Below are positions 1 to 9,908 of a stretch of 64,000 nucleotides of DNA, in pieces. Source of the DNA: Entomortierella parvispora (Eukaryota > Mortierellomycota > Mortierellomycetes > Mortierellales > Mortierellaceae); NCBI GenBank assembly GCA_963573315.1, contig OY752141.1, positions 3,348,001 through 3,412,000 on the forward strand, given 5' to 3'. The translations under genes and the position numbers were made by a program. The first letter of the stretch is position 1, and the number at the start of each line of letters is the position of its first letter. The notes below the pieces were generated by a model. That model did not search any database. It was not told the origin of the DNA and saw only the letters and a program-made list of their open reading frames with translations.

Positions 1-1105
1 GCCTACTTACCGATATCAGGACTGTCACAGGCGGTAGAATCAGTTTTTGTGGGACGGAGGGTTGAACATAGTCTCGCAAATACAGTTGAAGTGCAATTGC
101 CATTCCAGCCCCTGCAGAGTCTCCCGCCAAAACGATATCCTTGGGGTCAATGGCTTCTGATGGGTGATCTCTTGAAGACCCAAGACGAAGAGCCCTATGG
201 TTCGGCGTTGTCAAGTACAGGTAGACTGCGTAGCAATCGTGAACACTTGATGGGAACACGGCCTCTGGTGCCAATCGGTAGTCTGGCACAAAAGCTCTAG
301 CTCCAGGTCCAAATTCAAGTGTTAACCTCGTGACCATTTCACGGTGAAAGGCAGGGGAGCAAAAGACGTGTCCACCACCATGAAAGTAGAGCAGTACGAC
401 ATTGCTCTTCTTTTGTTTTTGGGATTGATCCCTAGGAGTATCCAGCGCCTCGATCCATTCGCCTCTGATTGTATACGTCCCGTCGCTTTCGAGATGGCCA
501 GACTCCTCGGGAAGGTTGGCGAGTCTGCTTCCGCTCGGCAGGAACGAAGCAAGGTATTCGGGAGACGGGTTTGAAGGGTTGCATCCCTGTTTTTTCATCC
601 CCAGCTTGGATCTTGTCTCCTGAAGCGATTCCCGTTCAGGCGCGAGTAGTGTTTCAAGATGGACCTGAAAGCGGACATTGGTCTTTACGGAGTAATTGGA
701 AAGATGGATCATCCGGATCGGGACAAACCAGCTGATAATGGTACTAACAGCGCGCAATTGCGCGGCGTTTCGGGGTGAACTGGAGGACGCTCGACTGAGG
801 GCCATACAAAAGGTGTACAATGGTCCCCATGAGACTGGGTGATTCTTTGAGTTTGCAGAGAATCCAGTCCAGATCAACCAAGGGAGTTCGATAAAGAGAA
901 GACTTGCGACCGTCCCAAAGACTGAGATAAATGCCCTAGCCAGAAACACGACATCCGCTGGACGATGAAGTGCTCCCTTGAGGTAGAATCGATTGATCGT
1001 AGATGGTTGTCTCGAAGTTTGATGGGACTTGGAGGATGCCCAAGTAGTAGTGTTCGGAACGGTTGTGTGGGAAGGGCCTTTGCTGCCCGTGAGCTGCGGT
1101 GGCAT
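1..1105 (-). CDS. alpha/beta hydrolase fold-3 (lipase/esterase-like), C-terminal part outside window
   Basis: Predicted serine hydrolase of the hormone-sensitive-lipase/Abhydrolase_3 type, acting on carboxyl esters; the substrate is unknown. An uninterrupted exon runs from 1105 down to 11 (365 codons) and ends at a GTAAGT donor (positions 10-5), so the remaining exons lie left of the window. The N-terminal part carries a hydrophobic stretch (around FISVFGTVASLLFIELPWLIW) that could be a membrane anchor. The oxyanion-hole motif HGGG is at about residues 242-245, YRLAPE follows, and the nucleophile elbow GDSAG is at about 328-332. The acid and histidine of the triad would be in the missing part. 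The start is uncertain: the frame stays open upstream to a stop near 1219, and a GTATTT donor near 1228 could join an additional 5' exon. The family is clear; membrane location is inferred. Confidence 0.85.
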   Translation of the reverse strand, partial: MPPQLTGSKGPSHTTVPNTTTWASSKSHQTSRQPSTINRFYLKGALHRPADVVFLARAFISVFGTVASLLFIELPWLIWTGFSANSKNHPVSWGPLYTFCMALSRASSSSPRNAAQLRAVSTIISWFVPIRMIHLSNYSVKTNVRFQVHLETLLAPERESLQETRSKLGMKKQGCNPSNPSPEYLASFLPSGSRLANLPEESGHLESDGTYTIRGEWIEALDTPRDQSQKQKKSNVVLLYFHGGGHVFCSPAFHREMVTRLTLEFGPGARAFVPDYRLAPEAVFPSSVHDCYAVYLYLTTPNHRALRLGSSRDHPSEAIDPKDIVLAGDSAGAGMAIALQLYLRDYVQPSVPQKLILPPVTVLISVSR

Positions 1106-2065
1106 TGGGCAAGAGGCAGATGGGTAGGATTGTTTTTGATACGTTGTGTGGGTCCAAGGAAAACAAAGACAAAAAGGAATGAGAGTTTTGGTTCCAGTTA
1201 CTTCAGGGGGGAGAAGAGGAGATTATAGAAATACCTTGAGGACCCTGGACTGGTGATTAAGGGTTGGTATTGCATGTGAAAGAATGTTGGGATGCGCGCA
1301 CGCCCCCATCACGATCAAGTGTTGCGTGGCCAACGAATTGTTGCTGTGCTGAAAGATCGCTTTGCGTCCTGTGCACTCCTGTAGTTGTCCCTTCGTCGAT
1401 GATAACACTCTCTCAATCTTATCTTGGAGGAAAGCGGGATCGGAGATCGACGTACTCTTCAGGTTCAGGTTATATTTTGCCTATTTGGGCTTTGTCACGT
1501 CCATTGCCACATTCGCATGTTTGGAAAACGTGGGTGTCTTGTCTTCTATCAGCTTCTCAGCTATCGCATGTGCATGTCACGGCAGTTTTCTTTCGACATG
1601 CATGTGGAGACCTGCCTGAGGTCTAAGCCACCATGTGGTTTTTGGACGCGTTCTTTTTCAACTCTAGCACGCTCCCCAAAATCGAGGAAGAGCCAAGTCA
1701 GAGAAGTTCAACAACAAGATCTCATGCTCTGAGCCTCACTCCATCAACAGTTACAAAGTCACGTATATATCAGGCCGTTGATTCCCACGACTCGCGCCCT
1801 TTAAAAAGTAGCATTGGATAAAGTCCACGCCAAAGCAAGCGAGGATTTGGAGTGGCCGGGAAAAACGTTTTGCTTGGCAATTCAGCGGAGAAAGTGGATC
1901 GTGTCAAATAAAGCCACATATCTCGATGATAAATGTCCACAAGATGTACGCGCTTTTTTCTTTTTTCGTTTGGCCAGATTTATTGACTTCCTCGATTCTC
2001 AAAATGAAGAAAGGAAGGCAAGGATATCCTTGGATATTGAGATATTGGTTTCTTGACGGCCATGA
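1106..2065. other. intergenic, no supported gene
   Basis: Several frames are open here on both strands, but none shows a recognisable domain, a good splice structure or protein-like composition. The stretch may hold the 5' leader or first exon of the hydrolase (up to about 1408 on the minus strand) and the 3' flank of the small secreted protein gene at 2066. Confidence 0.5.
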
Positions 2066-2374
2066 TTACGCCTTGCAACCGTACGAGTCCTCTGGGGGCC
2101 ACTGATCGGGATAGCGGTATCCAATCTTGCACTTGTCGTGACCACCGGAGCGAGCACAGCAGGCCTTGAACCTCTTGACCGAGTCGCCAAAATCAGGCGT
2201 CTCGCACACGTTGCCGTCGTTCATCTGCCAGCCCTTGGCAGGGATGCAGCAGGAGGCGTCATACTTGGGCGTGAAGCAGGTGCAGCTGCCGTAGGGGATA
2301 TCTGCGCTTTGAGCAGAGAAAACGCCAATAGCCGTGGCCAAGATCAGAGCGATGGAAGCAAAGGAGAGATGCAT
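2066..2374 (-). CDS. small secreted cysteine-rich protein (copy A)
   Basis: Intronless ORF of 102 aa. It begins with a typical signal peptide (hydrophobic core SIALILATAIGVFSA, likely cleavage after residues 20-23). The mature part is short and has nine cysteines in the order CxC, CC, C, CC, C, C, including the blocks CTCFTPKYDASCC and CCARSGG and the C-terminal signature WPPEDSYGC. The same blocks occur in copy B (3490-3801) and, degraded, in copy C (4248-4466), so this is a local gene family. It should be exported and disulfide-bonded. I do not recognise the family and assign no function; an effector-like or surface role is only a guess. A TATA-like element lies about 58 bp upstream of the ATG. 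It is transcribed away from copy B. Confidence 0.85.
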   Translation of the reverse strand: MHLSFASIALILATAIGVFSAQSADIPYGSCTCFTPKYDASCCIPAKGWQMNDGNVCETPDFGDSVKRFKACCARSGGHDKCKIGYRYPDQWPPEDSYGCKA

Positions 2375-2431
2375 GGTGAGGTGCGTTTGTCGTTGGTGGT
2401 GTTGGAGTTTGACGTATCTAGCACTCTCGAG

Positions 2432-2440
2432 ATATTATAT
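2432..2440 (-). promoter_or_regulatory. TATA-like element of copy A
   Basis: On the minus strand the sequence reads ATATAATAT, 58 bp upstream of the ATG at 2374. The spacing is close to that of the TATAAAAGG element before copy C (61 bp). Confidence 0.45.
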
Positions 2441-3390
2441 GGGTATTTGTATACTTTTTTTTCTTTGAAATAATCATTGACGAAGTGCAAACCGCAGCGC
2501 ACGCAAAAGCGTCTCCAAAGACGCGAGCACATCGGCGCCAGAGTCTCTGGTAGCCTATCCTCATCCTCGGCTTGCTTGAAATAGAACCCCTGGCTTCACC
2601 GGCACAGGGTGCAATTGGGTCTAAGACTGCCGATGCATGGAGGTGTTGACTGTTTGCCTAGCGATTTCTCTTGCTCCATAACATTCGATTGTCTTCTTCT
2701 GCTGACTCCGCACAGGGGGGCGAGTAAAGACATGGTCACGGTCGATGGCTGTTTTGTGTCCAAAAGGTCTGGGGTACATTAGACTACTGACTGACCTCCT
2801 TCAATCAGAGATTGTATCTCAGTCTGTGGTTTTTCTTTTGCCAATTATTGTCCTCTCAAAGCGTCCCAAGAACTGCGTGTGGGCTAAGTAAGCCATGTTT
2901 GTTTTTACTGCGATGGCCTTTATTTAGAATAATTCTGCTGAACGCCAACTGGCGCCATGATCCCACGGACCCCCCTGTGGAACATGGGTTAGCTGCGCCG
3001 TCTTAAAAAACACACGAGTTTCCTGGGTAAAATGAGAGATTTGTGTTTTGTTTACCAAGATCAGCAGGCTACTGCACGAAAATAGAATATGACAAGTCTG
3101 TGTTCCCTGAAAACAGACGCGCTCCTTTTTGATTACAGGGAACATGGGTCTGGTGCCTCTAGCGAGCGGACTAATGACTTGGAAAGGATTGCCTGGCGTG
3201 ACCCCAGCTTGCACAGGCTCTGCAAGAACGGGCGCAGGCGGTTTACTAGATATTTTTGGGTTAGTTGGCGCGACATGTTTTGACGAGTAGTTTGTGAAAG
3301 AACAATGACATCCTCTTACGGATGTTCACTTGGATGGCACAGACATACACACAAAAGAGAGAGGAGACGATAGCTCAAAGTCGGAAAAGA

Positions 3391-3398
3391 ATAAAAGG
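3391..3398 (+). promoter_or_regulatory. TATA-like element of copy B
   Basis: ATAAAAGG, about 90 bp upstream of the ATG at 3490. The same TAAAAGG core precedes copy C. Confidence 0.4.
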
Positions 3399-3489
3399 CG
3401 CTCTGCGAATCCGAAGAATCTTCACTCAATTCCTTCCACAAACCCGCCAACCCCCAGCCCCCGCGACAATCACAAAAGTAATCATCGCC

Positions 3490-3801
3490 ATGCGTCTCTC
3501 CATTTCCTCCATCACCTTAGTCGTGGCCTCTGTCATCGGTGTTGTCTCTGCAGGTAGCGACTACGAGTTCGGTATCTGCACTTGCTTTAACCCCAAGTAT
3601 GACGCATCCTGCTGTATCCTTGCTCAGGGCTTCCAGATGAACGGTGGCAACGTGTGTGACACAATTGACTTTGGCCCCTCGGTCCAAAAGTATAAGGACT
3701 GCTGTGCTCGCTCTGGTGGACGCGTCAAGTGCAAGATCGGAAACCGTGATCCCAGTCATTGGCCCCCAGAGGACTCGTACGGCTGCCCGGTCTCAAAATA
3801 G
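3490..3801 (+). CDS. small secreted cysteine-rich protein (copy B)
   Basis: Intronless ORF of 103 aa, paralogous to copy A over its whole length. It has a signal peptide (MRLSISSITLVVASVIGVVSA), then CTCFNPKYDASCC, GGNVCDT, CCARSGG, KCKIG and the shared WPPEDSYGC end. All nine cysteine positions of A are kept. The ATG at 3490 is chosen because it gives a signal peptide aligned with that of A; the frame is open upstream to 3322, but that extension is not protein-like. Conserved cysteines with changed surface residues suggest both copies are functional. Function unknown; likely extracellular. Confidence 0.88.
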   Translation: MRLSISSITLVVASVIGVVSAGSDYEFGICTCFNPKYDASCCILAQGFQMNGGNVCDTIDFGPSVQKYKDCCARSGGRVKCKIGNRDPSHWPPEDSYGCPVSK

Positions 3802-4247
3802 GTGCGATCACGACAGACACAAAGCTGGAAATAAGCAGGCATATCTTTTGGAAGCACCAACTGACACCTTTCTCGGCGGAGATTCGGTCTAATGATCCTA
3901 GCCCGATCTTGACGGTACAAATAAAGGCAGTATGGGAACCACCTCCTAGAGACTTTGTCCCACTGGGATCTTTCCTTCCTAAAAGAAGTGTCGCCATTTG
4001 GCGCGATGTTCGACTCCGTGACCCCAAATGCAAAACAAAGAACAACAGCAGATATCCAGGGAGACACAAGTGCTCGCAATGATCGAGGCTTGCAGTAACG
4101 GGCTGCATCAGTGCATAGAAACACACATCGAGTGGAGGCAGGCTTTTTTTTGAAAGGATTCATCTGTTTCTTTCAAAATATAAAAGGAACCGGGCTCGGG
4201 TTCTTCATTTCGCACAAAATTCTTTCCTTTTTGAGCACACAATCCCC
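3802..4247. other. intergenic between copies B and C
   Basis: No gene supported. It includes the 3' end of copy B and the promoter of copy C, with a clear TATAAAAGG at 4179-4187. Confidence 0.5.
4179..4187 (+). promoter_or_regulatory. TATA box of copy C
   Basis: TATAAAAGG, 61 bp upstream of the ATG at 4248. The promoter therefore still looks intact although the reading frame is broken. Confidence 0.55.
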
Positions 4248-4560
4248 ATGCACTTCTCACTTTGTTCGATCGCGTTGGTCATGGTGCTGATCTCTAGCCT
4301 TACCAGCACCACTACCGCCGGAGACGACCCTTTTGGCATCTGCTCCTGCTTCAAAACCAATACAAGTGAAACAAAATCGTGCTGCAACGCCGCCAAGGGA
4401 ACCATGTCTAACGAAGTGTGCACTCCCCCGACATCAATAGCTCTATTCGTGCTGTGTCGCCGCTAGAGGTGAAGCCAAGTGCAAGTTTGGGTATCCCGCC
4501 CAAAGTCCTTCTACTTCCTTACACGCTGTCGAGAGCTCCCTCGACCTCTTGTCGTCATAC
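4248..4560 (+). pseudogene. broken third copy of the cysteine-rich secreted family (copy C)
   Basis: The open frame runs 4248-4466 (72 aa). It has a good signal peptide (IALVMVLISSLTSTTTAG), CSCF and a CC pair aligned with copies A and B, then leaves the family frame near the CTCCCCCGAC run (about 4426-4435) and stops at TAG 4464-4466. Family-like residues (a CC pair, then KCKFGYP) reappear in another frame from about 4450 to 4500. The run of five C and a second shift near 4450 explain the break. The C-terminal WPPEDSYGC signature of A and B is not found. No short intron restores the frame. It is either a decaying paralogue or a truncated protein; a sequencing error at the homopolymer alone would not explain both shifts. 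Confidence 0.65.
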
Positions 4561-5639
4561 ATCCATTGAATAAACCACTTTCCCAGGGACATGATCCGGC
4601 GAAGCATTGAACACCAGAGTCACGTCAATTGACATTGCCACTGCTATTTCCTGAGTTGCATCATCGAGCCCAATGCGGTGTCCATGCCACTGCTTTTGCC
4701 AAAGAAGGAAAGAGAGCAAAATGAAAGGAACAAAAAAGAAAAAAAAAAAAAAAAGGGCGCAAAGAGATGCACCCAGGAAAACAGAGATAGGGTGGCAAGT
4801 CAGAGTGACCAATCCGGAAAGACTTGATTTGGGGACGCGTTCTGTGTGTACTGCACCGAGGCTGGAAATGCTTTCTAGAGCAGAGATGAAGATAGAGAGA
4901 AGGTGGAAAAACGAGTCAGAGATCCGAATCAGCTACGAGCATCAGCCCCGGTCTGCAGATCGACGGATGGGGCGAAAGGTCGGGCTGTGAAGTGACAATT
5001 GGGGGTCAAGGGGCCCGGGTCGCCTGTGCAATGCTTACAATGCTTAAACAGCCATTCGGGGGTAGCGGAACAAGGAAAAAGGAAAGAACGATGAGCAGAT
5101 GCAGCAGCCAGCAGCAACAGCACCACCGAGCGGACCCCTGTCCGCGCGCGCTCCGACCAACCGACCAACCAATTCTCCCCCTTGTCTGTCCACCTGGACA
5201 CAACGGGCTTCTTTTTTTTTTTCTCCTTGCATGTCCCACACCACCCACCGCACGCCCTAGCCCTGTACCACCGCGTCTGCCTGCCCAAAGCCATTCCTCG
5301 GTCCATCCCGCACAATCCACATTTTCACCATTTTCACCGCTCATGGCAATCATCTCCCATCGTCAGCCTTCTTCATCCTGATCCTCATCCCTCTTGTCCC
5401 TTCCCTCTTCTCCTCTCTACTCCTCTCTACTTCACGTGTATCAATTAAATTCCCCCAGCCCCACCTTTGTTTTTTTGTTTGCTTGTTTCCTTTCTTTCGC
5501 TTCTCTCTTTCCGTTCTTCGCCTTTCCCCTGCTCTATATCCCTTCCAAACAATTATCCCGAATACTCGTTCCTTCCTTCGCATTGCTTGCTGCTCGCCTT
5601 ATCCGTTTTCAAGAAACCAGGATCCCTGATCTTTCCGCC
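4561..5639. promoter_or_regulatory. intergenic, upstream region of the Zn2Cys6 gene
   Basis: An AATAAA at 4569-4574 follows copy C. From about 5210 to 5560 the plus strand is strongly pyrimidine-rich (TTCTCTTC-type runs), as often seen in fungal promoters and 5' leaders. A short A-run lies at 4739-4755. No coding region was recognised. Confidence 0.5.
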
Positions 5640-8600
5640 ATGCAGTCATCTGGAGCTCTCTCTTATAGAAACGCCAGCAACAGCAGTGACTGCGACCCCG
5701 CCAATCCAACATCTAGAGACGATGCAACCAGAGACGAGATCAAGGAACGTCAGCGTGTTACCAAAGGTAAGAAGGTTGCCCGGAATTGTGCAGAATGTGG
5801 ATTGATCAAAGTTAAGACACTCACTCTTCCGTTGATCGCGACAACTCGATTCCTTCCAAACCCTGCTGTGCGACTGCATGTTTCCGCTCAGCCTGCGACA
5901 ATTGCCGCAAGTATGTTGGACAAGAAATATGAATGTTGCAAAGTCGCCTGTCTCCGAGCTTATTTTGCTTTTTTTTTTTTTTTTTTTTTTTTTTTGCGAA
6001 AGCCCTTATCGAATGAGCAACTGACGGTGCGATTGTCTTTCCTCTCCTCTCCCTCCGTTTCATTCTTTCATAATAGGAAAAAGATAAAGTGCGGTAAGTT
6101 CATGCTTTCTCAATTGCTCCTTTGTGCTTTACAGAGGGAAAACAATGAACCCAAAATCTCTAACCGCAGTTTTATGTTGCGTCATTTGCGCAGATGCTGA
6201 GGGTGAAGTCTGCAGCAGCTGCAAGTCGCTCCAGATCCCTTGTAAGTTCAACCCTTCTCAAAGACATTCATTGTCATAGACAAGTTTGCGTTCTAAACAT
6301 ATACCTGGATGATCCACTATTGGTGCGAATAGGCCTCTTCCTCGACCCAACAAAGAAAAGAGGACCTCCAAAAGGATCAGGACGTAAGTTGGTTCAATTG
6401 GCTGTCCTGTGAGGACAGGATGTTGGCAAAACTTTTTCTAAACTGCTTTCTAACTGCTTCCCAACTACCATGTCACACAGGGAACATCAACGCGATCGAA
6501 GATCGATTGCATCGAATGGAGGCGATTCTCGGCGGCCTCGTCCGCGAAGTCGAGCCTCCGTTAATGTGGGACACCGCTTCAGCCAAGAGTTTGAAAAACA
6601 GTTCCAGGGATCCAAGCGAGGCCGATCCTCAATTCTCTTACGAAGTCCAGCAGCAACAGTGGCAACGGCAGCTTCACCTACAACAAGAGTTGGACAATAT
6701 GTTGCGTACTACATCTGGACATAGCTATTCTTCGGGTAGTGCTGAGGAGCCCGTAGGCAACAAGCACCAGCAGCAACAGTTTGCGCAGTCTCATCCATTT
6801 CAGTCTCAATCCCAACATATACAGCAACAGCAACAGCAACAGCAAGCACCAGAACAGGTATATCAACAATCTCGACCTCAGAGCCAAAGCCTGCAGCAGC
6901 TTCTCCAACAGCAACAACTACGCCAACCTTTCACGGCCGAGTCAAGTCAAAGCCCTAGTATTGTGCATTCTCCCGACTCCCCAAATGACAGTTCCGTGCT
7001 GCGTGAGTCGATATGGTCGAATAACATCTATCGGTCGTTGAGCTCCCCATCACCAATCATGGAGAACTTTGGGGTAGATCGCGTGGAATCTTCGACGTCA
7101 TTCAATCTCCCACGCCTTGGTGCCTGTACTCCGCCACATCTAGATATAAGCGACCTCGAAGAGGACGTAGGGCATCTCTCTCTCGATCACACCGGACATG
7201 AAAGATATATTGGCAAGTCGTCACCCCTCTTCTACAGTCAAAGATACCATGGGGCAACCCCGACACTAGAACGCGAGCAGGAGCGACCAGAAGCTCAAAT
7301 GTTTGTCAAGAATCTGGATTTGCCCTCACCAGAAACCATGACCCATCTTCTCAACCTACACTTTACCTTTGTGCACCCGTTCGCTCCGGTATTAGTCTGG
7401 TCCAGATTTTTGAGGAGGCTGAAGAGTAAGGACTACACGCCCTCGTTCTTATTCCTTTTGAATTGCATCTTTGCTCTTTCGGCGAGGTACTCTGAGGATA
7501 TTTCATTCAGGTCCGACCCCAATCTGCCAGAAACGGTCGGCATGGACTTTGCGGAGAAAGCCAAAAAAATACTGGACACGCTCTATGTCTCCCCTGATAT
7601 GCACTGCGTCGGCGGACTCATCCTACTTGCGTTCCAACAGATGGGCTCAGGGGGAGGATATCGAGCTTGGATGTATGTTGGTATTGCTGTCAGGATGGCT
7701 CAGCACTTGGGCCTGAACAGAGATTGCAGAGAGCTAAACAAAAACATGCCAGTCATGGATCAAGAGGAACGCAACAGAGTATGGTGGTCCTGTTTCATGA
7801 GCGATCGTTTTCTCGCCTCATCTTTCGGTCGACCTCAAGTAAGATGTCCTTTTATTTTCTCTATTTTTGTTTTATGTTTTTGACCACACCGCCTTTCCTT
7901 CTAATTTGATAATACTTTGCTTTGTTTACCAAATGTTCTGTAGGCGATTAACGAACATGATGTGGATGCAACGTATCCTGAGGGAATAGACGAAGAGTAT
8001 ACACCATTGGAAATCTCCCTGGAAGGGGCCTTGACGAAGCTGAAAGGTCCCCAGCCTCAGTCTGAAAAGAATTTCGTCTATCTGGCCTCTTTGATGAGGA
8101 TTCAGGGTCGAATCATGGTCAGCCTCTACAGTCCACTCTCGAAAGCATCATCGGCCTCGACCGCATCTATGACCAATCCCGCGCCACTGGAGCAGCTGGA
8201 CAAGGAATTGACAGATTGGCTATTGACTTTGCCCGTACATCTCCGGTTCCGATGCGTGCAGCAGGAGCCAGGCACCTTTATAAGCATGTTGCACATGACG
8301 TTCTACTCGATCCTTATTTTGCTTCATCGCCCATACAGCCACCAGACGTGTCCAGAACTGCACGATAACGCCTCCATTTCTCACAGCATCTGCACTTCGG
8401 CTGCAAACAACACCATCGAAATCGCCAGCAACATGACGAGGAATGCGGACGATCGAGGCATCGCCCGTATCAGAGGTCTACTCCATAACTCTGTCTTCAT
8501 CTTCTTCACAGCTGGGATCGTCCATATTACAAACTGCACTAGTTCAGATCCTGCATTGGTAGCTTCAGCTAGGATAAGAACGGTAGAGACCATGCGGTGC

Positions 8601-9669
8601 ATGGACGCGATAGAAGATATTTGGCTCACTGCCCGGTTTGCGGCTGAAAATTTGCAGCGACTGCTCAATGTTCGTAACATTGTGCTTCCAGGTATTACCT
8701 ACTCTCTTTCTTATTGGAGCCATTTGTTTGATGCCCGTTTCTAATTGCACCCATTTTCTGTGAACTCTATTAGACTCCAAGAGTCGTTCAACTGACAGCG
8801 CAGAGAATACTGTGGAGGTCAAAAAATTGAAGGATGTGCGGCCTTCTCTCCCTGCACTTGCTTCAAAGGATCAGTTTGAGTTCGATATCCGCCAGATCAT
8901 GAGATATTACCAAGGCGGTGCCCGTCAGCCTGAGGAATCTTTGGGACGCAACACTCGTCATTTTACTCCATCACCCTACTATAGCTCCTCGGCTCGTCGC
9001 CATCATGGACCACTTGACACTCATCCTGGGCTCAGCCATGGTCATTTACAACAACTCCGTCGACCACGCCAGACCAAGAACTCTTGTCCATCGACGGCGG
9101 GGGCATCCCAGTCGTTCGAGACTAGCTACTCGTTTGCTACCTCATCCATTTCCATGCCGACCACCGACAGCTACTTCCCAACTCTTGGGCCGGCGGATTT
9201 TGTCAACATGCCGAACGTCAATACTTCCGACTTTGATGGCACAGTATCAATCACCATGTCCGACCTACCAATTTCTATGCCACTGCCGGCTACAAGTGAA
9301 GCAGTCGACATTCTCCAGTTAAACTCGGAAGACACACAGTCGAACACTTCGCAAAATCCGTTTTCTTCATCGCTGTGGGGTATCCCTACCTCGGTTGATA
9401 GTGATGAATGGATGCTCTATATGCAAAACAGCGGGGGGATCGATTCGACTGGCTCCATCGGGGTCGATTCTGCTCGGTTAGAAGCCAGGACGCTTAAAAC
9501 GTCGGATCAAAACGGTGACATCTTTGGATCGCTGGCAGACATGAACTCAGCGGTGCCAACGATGGATAATAACGGCATTCAGGCAAATCTCTTCTCTACG
9601 GGAAGCAGAGGTGGAGCTCATCCCTTAGCGCAAAGCCTGACCAGGAACGAACTCTTTTCTGTCGAATAA
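5640..9669 (+). CDS. Zn(2)-C6 fungal transcription factor
   Basis: Nuclear DNA-binding regulator. Model: exons 5640-5766, 5892-5910, 6077-6093, 6194-6241, 6333-6383, 6481-7838, 7944-8691, 8774-9669 (1087 aa), with consistent phases. Splicing assembles one zinc cluster with spacing C-x2-C-x6-C-x6-C-x2-C-x6-C (CDNC, KKKIKC, CSSC, LQIPC). A conserved linker, LDPTKKRGPPKG, and a short dimerisation-like helix (AIEDRLHRMEAILGGL) follow. A Q-rich region spans genomic 6650-6930. The fungal-specific TF middle-homology domain (PF04082 type) includes FVHPFAPVLVW, ARYSED, RMAQHLGLNRD, RVWWSCFMSDRF and GRPQAINEHDVDATYP. The C-terminal third is disordered and Ser/Thr/Pro-rich. Finger plus linker resemble the large TKKRGPPKG-containing subgroup; the target genes cannot be inferred. 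Confidence 0.9.
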
Positions 9670-9908
9670 AATTAATCTCGAATAATTTATGCTGTTTTCC
9701 CTCGTAGAGTCTTAAGCTCTTAGCACGGTTTTGTGCGTTACGTTTCACATTGCATTCTTGGCTTTGGTCTTCCTGATCCCGCCTCGTTCATTCGCACCCC
9801 TCTTCTTTCGTTCATTCATTGGCGAGTATCGCGAAGAGAGTAAGGCTGACTGATTGTCTATCTATTACATTCATCCTGATTGCAGTTCGCTGAAACTAAT
9901 TCTTCACC

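Larger units (their letters stand above)
2375..3489. promoter_or_regulatory. intergenic region between divergent cysteine-rich paralogues
   Basis: About 1.1 kb between the start codons of copies A (-) and B (+). No credible gene was seen. It should contain both promoters: a TATA-like element for A near 2432-2440 (minus) and ATAAAAGG for B at 3391. Nothing else recognisable. Confidence 0.5.

Noticed and set aside
1264..1821. Several overlapping short frames downstream of the hydrolase
   Set aside because: No domain, no signal peptide, inconsistent codon character and mutual overlap; best treated as non-coding.
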